Made by a program: the position numbers and the translations under genes. A stretch of 64,000 bases of DNA, from contig NZ_NPKH01000034.1 of the NCBI RefSeq assembly GCF_002284535.1, positions 1 through 64,000 on the forward strand, given 5' to 3'. Shown here piece after piece: positions 32,551 to 45,663 of this stretch. Under the pieces are notes generated by a model. It made no database searches and was not told the DNA's origin. It saw only the letters and a list, made by a program, of their open reading frames with translations. The stretch's first letter is position 1. Each line of letters opens with the position of its first letter. This DNA comes from Mesorhizobium wenxiniae. GTDB lineage: Bacteria > Pseudomonadota > Alphaproteobacteria > Rhizobiales > Rhizobiaceae.

Positions 32551-32581
32551 TTGACCTTCCAGTCACTGGAAGCACTACCTC
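32551..32581 (+). promoter_or_regulatory. MerR/CueR-type promoter of the copper ATPase gene
   Basis: TTGACC (32551-32556) and TACCTC (32576-32581) are separated by a 19-base spacer, the overlong spacing typical of MerR-family targets. The spacer contains the dyad CTTCCAGT-C-ACTGGAAG, close to CueR operators (CTTCC...GGAAG). This implies copper-induced activation by DNA distortion. Confidence 0.8.
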
Positions 32582-32614
32582 CGTTTCAGAACCGAGACAC
32601 AGGGGCATTTCCGC

Positions 32615-35119
<2,505 letters not shown>

Positions 35120-35162
35120 GCCAAGCCTCCAGATAGAAATTCGTTCAAAAAGGAGATCATGA

Positions 35163-35564
35163 ATGACCTTGGCCAAGAAGATCGTGCTGCTGCTCATGGC
35201 GGCCGGAATGCTGCTTGCCGTTTTCCTCGAAAGCATTCCGTCGCAAGCCCAGGAGATGAAACACGACAAGGGGGCGCACGACATGGGCGCGATGGGCGCG
35301 CAAAGTCCCTCGACCAACGGGTACAAGGCGGCGATGGACAAGATGCACACCGCCATGATGGCGATCGAACCTTCCGGCAATACCGATGTCGATTTCGCCC
35401 GCGGCATGATCCCGCATCATCAGGCCGCAATCGACATGGCCAAGATCGAGCTTGCCAATGGCAAGGATCCGGAAATGCGCAAAATGGCCGAAGCGGTGAT
35501 CGCGGCGCAGGAAGCCGAGATCAAGCAGATGCAGGATTGGCTGGCCGCCCATCCGGTGGAGTAG
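35163..35564 (+). CDS. DUF305 family periplasmic metal-handling protein
   Basis: The 133-residue product has a signal peptide or membrane anchor (KIVLLLMAAGMLLAVFL). The DUF305 ferritin-like helical core follows: DFARGMIPHHQAAIDMAKIEL, with the HH pair, and EIKQMQDWL. Met- and His-rich stretches (EMKHDKGAHDMGAMGAQ) suit copper binding. The start at 35163 is preceded by AAAAGGAG; another ATG at 35159 is in a different frame. Being directly after copA, it is probably a copper-binding partner in the periplasm, which is inference. Confidence 0.85.
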   Translation: MTLAKKIVLLLMAAGMLLAVFLESIPSQAQEMKHDKGAHDMGAMGAQSPSTNGYKAAMDKMHTAMMAIEPSGNTDVDFARGMIPHHQAAIDMAKIELANGKDPEMRKMAEAVIAAQEAEIKQMQDWLAAHPVE

Positions 35565-35642
35565 CACCAGCCAGCTCGCGGGAAATCCGGGGTGGATTTC
35601 TCCCGAACGGTGTGCTGCCATCGGCGTCGACTGGAGCGCGCC

Positions 35643-36488
35643 ATGCCATCAACAATAAGAACCACCACATTGCCCTCGGGCGAAGCCGTTCCCGTGCTGG
35701 GTCAGGGCACGTGGAAGATGGGCGAGGATTTCAGCCGCCATGCCGATGAGGTCAACGCGCTGAAGCTCGGGCTCGATCTCGGCATGACGCTGATCGACAC
35801 CGCCGAAATGTATGCCAGCGGAGGGGCCGAGGAGGTGGTGGCGGATGCCATTGCCGGGCGCCGCGACGAGGTGTTCCTGGTCTCCAAGGTGCTGCCGTCC
35901 AACGCCTCGCGCATCGGCGTTCCGGCGGCCTGCGACAGAAGCCTCAGGCATCTGCGCACCGACCGTATCGATCTCTATCTGCTGCACTGGCCCGGCAGCC
36001 TGCCTCTGGCGGAAACGGTCGAGGCCTTCGACGCGTTGAAAAAGGCCGGCAAGATCCGCCACTGGGGCGTCAGCAATTTCGACACCCATGAGATGGAGGA
36101 ACTGGTCAGCCTGCCGGCCGGCGACAGCGTCCAGACCAACCAGATCCTCTACAATCTGTCCCAGCGCGGCCCCGAATTCGACCTTGCGCCCTGGAGCCGG
36201 CAACGCGGCATTCCGCTGATGGCCTATTCGCCGGTCGATCAGGGCGTATTGGCGCGCAATACCACGCTCGAAGCCATCGCCGCCCGCCACAATGCCACGG
36301 CGGCTCAGTTGGCGCTGGCCTGGCTGATGGCACAGGACGGCGTCATCGCCATCCCAAAGGCCGGCAGGCAAGAGCATATCCGCCAGAATGTCGCTGCGTT
36401 GGACATCGAGCTCACCTCGGAAGATTCCGCAGAAATCGACCGTGCCTTCCCGCCACCGACCCGCAAGCGCGGGCTGCAGATGATTTGA
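35643..36488 (+). CDS. Aldo/keto reductase
   Basis: The 281-residue NADPH-dependent TIM-barrel oxidoreductase has the family residues in order: Asp in DTAEMYASGG with the catalytic tyrosine, Lys in LVSKVLPSN, and His in LYLLHWPG. The cofactor strand AIPKAGRQEHIRQN lies near the C-terminus. The start at 35643 has GGAG seven bases upstream. Substrate is unknown. It may be carried along with the copA transcript, 78 bases after the DUF305 stop, and is convergent with mutS. Confidence 0.9.
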   Translation: MPSTIRTTTLPSGEAVPVLGQGTWKMGEDFSRHADEVNALKLGLDLGMTLIDTAEMYASGGAEEVVADAIAGRRDEVFLVSKVLPSNASRIGVPAACDRSLRHLRTDRIDLYLLHWPGSLPLAETVEAFDALKKAGKIRHWGVSNFDTHEMEELVSLPAGDSVQTNQILYNLSQRGPEFDLAPWSRQRGIPLMAYSPVDQGVLARNTTLEAIAARHNATAAQLALAWLMAQDGVIAIPKAGRQEHIRQNVAALDIELTSEDSAEIDRAFPPPTRKRGLQMI

Positions 36489-36539
36489 GGTGGCGCAGGA
36501 CCTAGGGTCGCGTTCCCTGCGCTATCGTACGAAGCCTGA

Positions 36540-39290
36540 CTACTTCCCCGCCATTCCCTTCAGCCGATACAGCGCTTCCAGCGCCTCCCTCGGCGTCATC
36601 TCGTCGGGATTGATCTCCCCTAGCGCCGCGCTCAGTCCGTCGCTGTTTGCCGGCTTCGGCGCCTCTCGTTTCACCGCCACCGAAAACAGCGGCAGATCGT
36701 CGACCAGCCGGTTTGCCTTGCCCGAAACCTCGCCCGCTTCCAGCTGGTGCAGCACTTCCCTGGCCCGCCCGACCACCGCTTCCGGCAAGCCGGCCAGACG
36801 CGCCACCTGCACGCCGTAGGAGCGGTCGGCGGCACCCTTGCCGACCTCGTGCAGGAAGACCACGTCGCCCGCCCATTCCTTGACCCGCATGGTGACGTTG
36901 TGCAGCCGAGCGAGTTTGCTGGCCAGCGCCGTCATCTCGTGGAAGTGGGTGGCGAAGATCGCCCGGCAACGGTTCTTCTCGTGCAGATACTCGACCGCCG
37001 CCCAGGCGATCGACAGGCCGTCGAAGGTAGCTGTGCCGCGGCCGATCTCGTCCAGGATCACCAGCGCGCGTTCGCCGGCCTGATTGAGGATCGCCGCCGT
37101 TTCGACCATCTCGACCATGAAGGTCGAGCGGCCGCGCGCCAGATCGTCCGAGGCCCCGACACGTGAAAACAGCCGGTCGACGACGCCGATATGGGCTGAT
37201 GCCGCCGGCACGAAGGAGCCGGTCTGGGCGAGGATGGCGATCAGCGCGTTCTGCCTGAGGAAGGTCGATTTGCCGCCCATATTGGGGCCGGTCAGCAGCC
37301 AGATCGCGCCGTTCTTGGCATCGCCTTCCGGCGATAGATCGCAATCATTGGCGACGAACGATCCTTCGCCCGAACGCCGCAGAGACTGTTCCACCACCGG
37401 ATGCCGTCCGCCCGAAATTGCGAAGGCGAGGCTGGCGTCCACCACGGGCCGGCACCAGGCTTCGCTTTCGGAAAGCAGCGCAAGTGCCGCCGACACGTCG
37501 ACCACGGCAAGCGCTTCTGCGCCGCCGCGGATCTTGTCCGCCTGGCCGACCGCTTCCGCCGTCAGCCTGTCGAAGGCGGCAAGCTCGATCGCCAGCGCCC
37601 GGTCGGCGGCATTGGCGATCTTCGATTCCAGCTCGGCGAGTTCGGTCGTGGTGAAGCGCATGGCATTGGCCATGGTCTGACGATGGATGAAGCGCGCCTT
37701 CGCTCCATCGCTGGTCGTCATGATCGCATGGTGGTTGGCGGTGACTTCGATATAATAGCCAAGCACATTGTTGTGCCGGATTTTCAGCGAGCGGATGCCG
37801 GTTTCGTCGATCAGCGAGCGCTCCAGCCCGGCAATCACCTTGCGCGATTCATCGCGCAGTGCCCGCATCTCGTCGAGCTCAACGTGGTAGCCGCTGCGGA
37901 CGAAGCCGCCGTCGCGCTTGAGCAGCGGCAGCTCGTCACTGAGCGCCTGCGTCAGATGCTCGGCCAGCGGACGTGGCAGCGCCTCGATCGCCGCCAGCGC
38001 CGCCGCCAGTTCTTGCGGAAGGGCGGTCGCCCCGAACAGTTCGGCAATAGTGCCGGCAGCGTCGAACCCGGCACGCAGCGCGCCGAGATCGCGCGGGCCG
38101 CCGCGGTTGAGCGCCAGCCGCGACAGGGCGCGAGGCATGTCGGCGACGCTCTTCAGGCTCGCCCGCACCGCCTGGCACAGTCGTGTCTCCGACCGGAAGA
38201 ACGACACCGAATCCAACCTTGCACCAATTGCCGCCGGATCGGTCAGCGGCGCCATCAGCCGATCGGCGAGCAGTCGCGCCCCACCGCCGGTCACCGTGCG
38301 GTCGATCGCCTTGAACAGCGAGCCCTCGCGGCTGCCGGAAAGGGTGCGCAGCAGCTCCAGATTGGCGCGTGTCGCCGGATCGATGAACAGCGTCGAACCC
38401 TGCTCCTCGCGCTCGGGCCACGATAGCGGCGGCCGCTCGGCCTTCTGCGTTTTTTCGATATAAGCGATAGCGCCTGAGATCGCCGATAGCTCGGCGCGGG
38501 AAAACGTGCCGAAACTGTCCGGCGTCGCCACCGCGAAGAAACGGGCGATGCGCCCGGCGGCTGATGCCGAGTCGAACAGGCTCGGCGGCTGCGGATTGGC
38601 GACCCGGCCGAGCACGTCGAACACCGGTTTCAGCTCGGGATCGTAAAACACCGGCTCGGCGACAATCAGCTCGCGCGGGTCGACGCGAAAGACGTCGGCG
38701 AGCAGCCGGTCTGCGGTGGTCTCGGCAACGCGGAAGGCGCCGGTCGAGATCTCGATCCAGGCCAGCGCAAAACTTCCTTGGTTCCCTGTCGCGCTGCCGC
38801 GCTCCCCGCCTCTTGGCTCGGCCCCGCCCTTGACCCGGCCAAGCGCCATCAAAAAGCTCGATTCTGACGGCGCCAGCAACTTGTCCTCGGTGATGGTGCC
38901 GGGCGTCACCAAGCGCACCACGTCGCGGCGCACCACCGACTTGCCGCCGCGTTTCTTCGCCTCGGCCGGATCCTCGATCTGCTCGCAGACGGCGACGCGG
39001 AACCCTTGTCCGATCAGCTTCTGCAGGTAGTCGTCGGCGGCATGCACCGGCACGCCGCACATCGGGATGTCGAGGCCCTGGTGCTTGCCGCGCTTGGTCA
39101 GGACGATGCCAAGCGCCCGGCTCGCCTTCTCGGCGTCGTCGAAGAACAGCTCGTAGAAATCGCCCATGCGGTAGAACAGCAGCGAATCCGGGTTCGCCGC
39201 CTTGATCTCGATATACTGCTCCATCATCGGCGTCGCCGGCGCAAAGGCCGGCGTAGCGCTGTCGCTGCGAATGGGCGTTTCGTCGTTCAA
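36540..39290 (-). CDS. mutS: DNA mismatch repair protein MutS
   Basis: The 916-residue mismatch-binding ATPase begins with domain I, TPMMEQYIEIKAANPDSLLFYRMGDFYELFFDDA, containing the Phe-x-Glu mismatch wedge in the form GDFYELF. The ATPase has Walker A GPNMGGKST near residue 667, Walker B LVILDEIGRGTATFDG and ATHFHEM. The extended C-terminal tail ends with GEINPDEMTPREALEALYRLKG, which mediates tetramer formation in the family. It is divergent from maeB across 141 bases. Confidence 0.96.
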   Translation of the reverse strand: MNDETPIRSDSATPAFAPATPMMEQYIEIKAANPDSLLFYRMGDFYELFFDDAEKASRALGIVLTKRGKHQGLDIPMCGVPVHAADDYLQKLIGQGFRVAVCEQIEDPAEAKKRGGKSVVRRDVVRLVTPGTITEDKLLAPSESSFLMALGRVKGGAEPRGGERGSATGNQGSFALAWIEISTGAFRVAETTADRLLADVFRVDPRELIVAEPVFYDPELKPVFDVLGRVANPQPPSLFDSASAAGRIARFFAVATPDSFGTFSRAELSAISGAIAYIEKTQKAERPPLSWPEREEQGSTLFIDPATRANLELLRTLSGSREGSLFKAIDRTVTGGGARLLADRLMAPLTDPAAIGARLDSVSFFRSETRLCQAVRASLKSVADMPRALSRLALNRGGPRDLGALRAGFDAAGTIAELFGATALPQELAAALAAIEALPRPLAEHLTQALSDELPLLKRDGGFVRSGYHVELDEMRALRDESRKVIAGLERSLIDETGIRSLKIRHNNVLGYYIEVTANHHAIMTTSDGAKARFIHRQTMANAMRFTTTELAELESKIANAADRALAIELAAFDRLTAEAVGQADKIRGGAEALAVVDVSAALALLSESEAWCRPVVDASLAFAISGGRHPVVEQSLRRSGEGSFVANDCDLSPEGDAKNGAIWLLTGPNMGGKSTFLRQNALIAILAQTGSFVPAASAHIGVVDRLFSRVGASDDLARGRSTFMVEMVETAAILNQAGERALVILDEIGRGTATFDGLSIAWAAVEYLHEKNRCRAIFATHFHEMTALASKLARLHNVTMRVKEWAGDVVFLHEVGKGAADRSYGVQVARLAGLPEAVVGRAREVLHQLEAGEVSGKANRLVDDLPLFSVAVKREAPKPANSDGLSAALGEINPDEMTPREALEALYRLKGMAGK

Positions 39291-39431
39291 GAAGCTGCTT
39301 CCAAAATTCCCGAGCTATCTGCTTGGCGGTTTACAGCGGCGAAGTGTAGCCTTAATCCCGAACGTTCCACAAAAGAAAGCATTGCGCCCGTCTCGACGAG
39401 GTGCTGCACGGGTGAGGAAATCGAAAGCATC

Positions 39432-41711
<2,280 letters not shown>

Positions 41712-41719
41712 GGAGCGGA

Positions 41720-41759
41720 CGTCTCTGCCTTCTCCCATAAGGGAGAGAAGGAAGAGACG
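41720..41759. terminator. Bidirectional hairpin between convergent maeB and adenosine kinase genes
   Basis: CGTCTCTGCCTTCTCCC pairs with GGGAGAGAAGGAAGAGACG around ATAA with small bulges. It lies nine bases after the malic enzyme stop and ten before the end of the adenosine kinase gene. No T-run is seen on either side. Confidence 0.6.
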
Positions 41760-41769
41760 GCGTCGAGCC

Positions 41770-42762
41770 CTACAGCAGCCCTGCCTGCTCAGCCTCGTGG
41801 CGCAAATTCTGCCGCGGCCTTGGCCCGATCTGCTGGATGACCAGTCCGGCCGCCAGCGAGCCGAGGTCGCCGCAATCCTTCAGGCTGCGCCCTTGCGTGT
41901 AGCCGTAGAGGAAGCCGGCGGCATAGAGGTCGCCGGCGCCGGTGGTGTCGACCAGTTCGCGGATTTTGGTCGCATCGATGGTGACGGTCTCGTCGCCGCG
42001 CACGATTACCGAGCCCTTTTCCGAGCGGGTGACGGCGGCGATCTTGCAGTCCTTGCGGATCTGCGCCAGCGCCTCGTCGAAGGAGGCGGTCTGGTAAAGC
42101 GACTTGATCTCGTGGCTGTTGGCGAAGACGATGTCGACGGTGCCTGAGCGCATCAGCTCCAGAAACTCGTCGCGATAGCGGTCGACGCAGAACGAATCCG
42201 ACAGCGTCATCGACACTTCGCGCCCGGCGGCATGGGCGAGCTTCGCTGTCTGCCGGAACGCTTCCTTGGCGCGCGGCGGGTCCCACAGATAGCCCTCGAA
42301 ATAGGTGACGGCGGCGCCCGAGGCCTTGTCGGCCTCGACATCCTCCGGCCCGAGCTCGACGCAGGCGCCGAGATAGGTGTTCATCGAGCGCTCGCCGTCC
42401 GGCGTGACGAAGATCATCGAGCGCGCCGTCGGCGGTTCGCCGTTGAGCGGCCTGGTGTCGAAGGCGACGCCCTGCGCATGCATGTCGTGGGCGTAGATTT
42501 CGCCGAGCGTGTCGTTCGAGACCTTGCCGAAGAAAGCGGCGCGCCCGCCGAAGCTGGCGACACCTGCCGCTGTGTTGCCGGCGCTGCCGCCGGAGGCTTC
42601 GATGGCCGGGCCCATGCGGCTGTAGAGGAGCTCGGCGCGCCTCGTGTCGATCAGGTTCATCGCGCCCTTGATGATGCCGTTCGTTTCCAGAAATGCCTCG
42701 TCGCACTGGGCGATGATGTCGACGATGGCATTACCGATACAAAGCACGTCATAGTTCGGCAT
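41770..42762 (-). CDS. Adenosine kinase (PfkB family)
   Basis: This 330-residue cytoplasmic ribokinase-fold enzyme begins YDVLCIGNAIVDIIAQCDEAFL, the usual start of rhizobial adenosine kinases. It has the GGSAGNTAAGVASFGG substrate motif and the anion-hole and catalytic base DTTGAGDLYAAGFLYG near residue 270. The likely reaction is adenosine to AMP, a salvage step. The start at 42762 is the ATG directly before the conserved strand; an ATG at 42786 is less likely. It is divergent from the EI24 gene. Confidence 0.88.
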   Translation of the reverse strand: MPNYDVLCIGNAIVDIIAQCDEAFLETNGIIKGAMNLIDTRRAELLYSRMGPAIEASGGSAGNTAAGVASFGGRAAFFGKVSNDTLGEIYAHDMHAQGVAFDTRPLNGEPPTARSMIFVTPDGERSMNTYLGACVELGPEDVEADKASGAAVTYFEGYLWDPPRAKEAFRQTAKLAHAAGREVSMTLSDSFCVDRYRDEFLELMRSGTVDIVFANSHEIKSLYQTASFDEALAQIRKDCKIAAVTRSEKGSVIVRGDETVTIDATKIRELVDTTGAGDLYAAGFLYGYTQGRSLKDCGDLGSLAAGLVIQQIGPRPRQNLRHEAEQAGLL

Positions 42763-42957
42763 CAATGATGTCTCCGCGAAAACCACCGGCTTTCTGGCAC
42801 GCCGGCCGCGGGCGGGTCTAGCGATTTGATGCGGCTTTGCCTAGGGTCGGGATCTATTAATCTGGTCGAACGGCAGATGCACTGCCACACGCTGTCCGCC
42901 TGTGTCTTGCTTGTCTCCGCCTGCCTCGGAGATACCAGCCATGGAATTGGAAACGCC

Positions 42958-43653
42958 GTGATCTCTAGCGCCGCCCGCGCCGCCGCCAGCCGGCTGTTTT
43001 CGCCCGAATTCCGCTCGGTGTTCGCAAAAACGCTGGGCCTGACCTTGTTGGCGCTCGCCGCGCTGTGGTTCGCCATCGAGGGCCTGTTCGAATGGCTGGC
43101 CTGGCCATGGATCGACGCATGGCTGCCCAGCCTGCCGTCCTGGGCCGGATGGCTGGGCTTCATCGTCGCCGGCATCGGTCTCGCGCTGGGTCTGGCGCTG
43201 CTGATCGCGCCGGTGACGGCGATCATCGCCGGCCTGTTCCTCGACGACGTCGCAGAAGTGGTCGAGCGCACCGACTATCCCAATGACCCGCCCGGCCGCG
43301 CCATGCCGGCACTGCGCTCGATGGTGCTGGCGATAAGATTCTTCGGCGTCGTCATCGTCGGCAACATCGTGGCCTTGCTGCTTCTGCTGGTGCCGGGCAT
43401 CAACATCGCTGCCTTCTTCATCGTCAACGGCTATCTGCTGGGGCGTGAGTTCTTCGAGTTCGCCGCCATGCGTTTTCGCCCGGAGGCCGAGGCACGGGCG
43501 TTGCGCAAAAAACATGCCGTCACGGTGTTCCTCGCCGGGCTGGTTATCGCTGCCTTCCTCGCCGTGCCGCTGCTCAACCTTCTGACGCCGCTCTTCGCCG
43601 CCGCCATGATGGTGCATTTGCACAAGGCGATCAGTGCGCGGGAAGCGGCTTAG
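42958..43653 (+). CDS. EI24/CysZ-like membrane protein
   Basis: The 231-residue inner-membrane protein has about five hydrophobic segments (for example TLGLTLLALAALWFAIEGLF and FFGVVIVGNIVALLLLLVPG) and the EI24-family signature NIAAFFIVNGYLLGREFFEFAAMR. CysZ members of this family transport sulfate, but many rhizobial homologues are uncharacterised. A GTG start at 42958 (GGAAA upstream) matches the normal family N-terminus (ISSAARAAA). The frame continues to 42826 without similarity. The stop codon lies in a dispersed palindromic repeat. Confidence 0.82.
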   Translation: MISSAARAAASRLFSPEFRSVFAKTLGLTLLALAALWFAIEGLFEWLAWPWIDAWLPSLPSWAGWLGFIVAGIGLALGLALLIAPVTAIIAGLFLDDVAEVVERTDYPNDPPGRAMPALRSMVLAIRFFGVVIVGNIVALLLLLVPGINIAAFFIVNGYLLGREFFEFAAMRFRPEAEARALRKKHAVTVFLAGLVIAAFLAVPLLNLLTPLFAAAMMVHLHKAISAREAA

Positions 43654-43801
43654 GGCGTGCTCATATTCGGGTGATGCCGGCTTGCGAATGGCGGTTTCCT
43701 GTGCTTCCGGTAAGCACTCAAACGTTACGCTCCGTTCCGGTCCTCGGAACCCACCGTTCTCAGCACGGGCTGACGCGAATCTCAGCACACCCCCGGCGCT
43801 A
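43651..43801. repeat. Dispersed palindromic intergenic element, copy 2
   Basis: About 150 bp fill the space between two convergent genes and include both stop codons. The plus strand matches the minus strand of copy 1 (25471-25645), for example GGGTGATGCCGG..TGCGAATGGCGG.TTCCTG.GCTTCCGGT and TACGCTCCG.TCCGGT.CTCGGAA.CCACC. The ends are imperfect inverted repeats (CGTGCTCATATTCGGGT and ACGCGAATCTCAGCACAC). Confidence 0.8.
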
Positions 43802-44794
43802 GCGTAAAAGAAAACCGCGTCCCAACTCGTCGTCGGGTTCGACGATGAATTCGGCCCGGCCGCAGTAGTAGGCGCGGCCGCCGACTCGGGCGATAATGGC
43901 GTCATGCAGCCCGGCTTTCGCGGTCCTCGCCACGCTGCCGAAAAAGCGCGAGCCTGCAACACTCTCGAACAGCCGCGTCTGGCCGGCGATTTCGCCCTTG
44001 GCATGCATTGCCGCCAGCCGCGCAGTGACGCCCGAGCCGGTCGGCGAACGGTCGACCTCGGCCTCGGCGAAGACGCAGATGTTTTTGGTCGGGGTATCGG
44101 AAAATGCGTCCTGTCCGTCGGTCAGGATGGTGCCGTAGAGAAAGGCAAGGTCGGCATGGTCGGGATGCGACAGCGGAAACTCGGCCTTCAGTTTCCCGGT
44201 CAGCATTGTCGCCGCATCGACGAAATCGCGCACGCGGTTCCTGCCGAATTCCAGCCCGAACTGGCGGCAATCGGCGAGCGCATAGAAGGCGCCGCCATAG
44301 GCGATGTCGAAGCCGATCGAACCGAAGCCCGGCAATTCAATCTCCTGGTCGCGGGCGAACAGAAAGGCCGGCACGCTTTCGAACGACACCGCGCCGGCCT
44401 TGCCGTCCTGCACCTCGACCGAGGCGACGACCAGCCCGCACGGCGCTTCGATATTGACTGTCGTCACCGGCTCCTGCCGCGCCACCAGCCTCTCGTCGAC
44501 GGCGTAGCGGCCGAGCGCGACGATGGCGTGGCCGCACATCGTCGAATAGCCCTCATTGTGCATGAACAGCACGGCGAGGTCGGCGCCGGGCAGGTCGGGT
44601 TCCACCAGCAGCGCGCCATACATGTCGTAGTGGCCGCGCGGCTCGAACATCAGGATCTTCCTGAGATGATCGAGGTGGTCGCGCACATAGGCGCGCTTTT
44701 CCAGGATCGTGCCTGCGGGGATCTTGGGATAGCCGCCGGTGACGATCCGCAGCGGCTCGCCGCCGGTGTGCATGTCGACGACGGTGAGCGTCAT
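43799..44794 (-). CDS. Proline racemase family enzyme, probably trans-3-hydroxy-L-proline dehydratase
   Basis: The 331-residue cytoplasmic enzyme has the family's first active-site motif, NEGYSTMCGHA, with Cys87. In the second motif, RSPTGSGV (near 251), the usual cysteine of proline racemases and 4-hydroxyproline epimerases is replaced by threonine. The Cys/Thr pair is characteristic of trans-3-hydroxy-L-proline dehydratases such as human L3HYPDH. The start overlaps the stop of the next upstream gene by four bases, so the two are co-translated. The N-terminal DMHTGGEPLRIV and the length fit the family. Confidence 0.88.
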   Translation of the reverse strand: MTLTVVDMHTGGEPLRIVTGGYPKIPAGTILEKRAYVRDHLDHLRKILMFEPRGHYDMYGALLVEPDLPGADLAVLFMHNEGYSTMCGHAIVALGRYAVDERLVARQEPVTTVNIEAPCGLVVASVEVQDGKAGAVSFESVPAFLFARDQEIELPGFGSIGFDIAYGGAFYALADCRQFGLEFGRNRVRDFVDAATMLTGKLKAEFPLSHPDHADLAFLYGTILTDGQDAFSDTPTKNICVFAEAEVDRSPTGSGVTARLAAMHAKGEIAGQTRLFESVAGSRFFGSVARTAKAGLHDAIIARVGGRAYYCGRAEFIVEPDDELGRGFLLR

Positions 44795-45594
44795 GCGTGG
44801 GGTTCGGCAAACAACGCCTGCAGCTTGCCGAAAGGCATGGCGGTGCGGGTGAAGCCGAAGGTGCCGTCCTGCTGGATCTCGCGCGCCGCCGTCTCCAGCA
44901 TGCCGAAGGCGAAATTGGTCAGCCAGGGCCCGAGCGAAATGCGCTTGACGCCTGCCAGGGAAAGATCGGCGATGGTGAAGCCGGGCCTCACCATGACGTT
45001 GACCGGCTTGGTCAGCGCCGAGCAGACGGTTCGCACCGTTTCGATGTCACTGATGCCCGGCGCGTAGAGCACGTCGGCGCCGGCCTTCTCGAAGGCCTGC
45101 AGCCGCTTGATCGTGTCGTCGATGTCGGGCTTGCCCCATAGAAAATTCTCAGCCCGCGCGGTGAAGACGAAATCGTGCTTCAGCGCCCGTGCCGCCTCCG
45201 CTGCGGCGGCGACGCGCTCGACGGCATGCGAAAAATCATAGATCGGCTTGTCGGGCTCGCCGGTGTGGTCCTCGATCGAGCAGCCTGCGAGGCCCGCGGC
45301 CTCGGCCGCGAAGATGGTTTCGGATGCACTTGTCGCGCTGTCGCCCTTGCCCTTTTCGAGATCGGCCGAGACCGGCAGGCCGGTCGCCGCCGCCACCTCG
45401 CGGCAGTGGTGGATCATCGCCTCGAAGGTCACCGCGCCGTCGGGCAGGCCGCGCGAAAAGGCAAAGCCGGCGCTGGTCGTCGCCAGCGCCTTGAAACCGA
45501 ATGAAGCCAGCAGTTTCGTCGTGCCGACGTCCCAGGGATTGGGCATGACGAAGATCGAGCTGTGCAGGTCGCGAAAGATTTTGCCCTTTTCCAT
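44791..45594 (-). CDS. Isocitrate lyase/phosphoenolpyruvate mutase superfamily protein
   Basis: This 267-residue TIM-barrel enzyme contains FVMPNPWDVGTTKLLASFGFKALATTSAGFAF, SADLEKGKGD (metal-binding region) and CSIEDHTG, typical of the PEP mutase/oxaloacetate decarboxylase branch. The KKCGH catalytic loop of isocitrate lyase is absent, so it is not an isocitrate lyase. The ATG at 45594 has GGGGAG upstream. It is translationally coupled to the hydroxyproline dehydratase gene, which suggests a shared catabolic route, but the substrate is unknown. Confidence 0.85.
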   Translation of the reverse strand: MEKGKIFRDLHSSIFVMPNPWDVGTTKLLASFGFKALATTSAGFAFSRGLPDGAVTFEAMIHHCREVAAATGLPVSADLEKGKGDSATSASETIFAAEAAGLAGCSIEDHTGEPDKPIYDFSHAVERVAAAAEAARALKHDFVFTARAENFLWGKPDIDDTIKRLQAFEKAGADVLYAPGISDIETVRTVCSALTKPVNVMVRPGFTIADLSLAGVKRISLGPWLTNFAFGMLETAAREIQQDGTFGFTRTAMPFGKLQALFAEPHA

Positions 45595-45663
45595 GGATGC
45601 TCCCCAGAGTGCGAAGCGCATTTTATCCCGCCACTGCCCGCCGGGCAAACGAATGCGATTGGC

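Noticed and set aside
39006..39431. Extended N-terminus for the malic enzyme
   Set aside because: The extra 142 codons run opposite the 5' end of mutS and across the divergent promoter; similarity starts at 39432.
44791..45594. Isocitrate lyase of the glyoxylate shunt
   Set aside because: The protein is only 267 residues and lacks the KKCGH loop, so only superfamily membership is supported.
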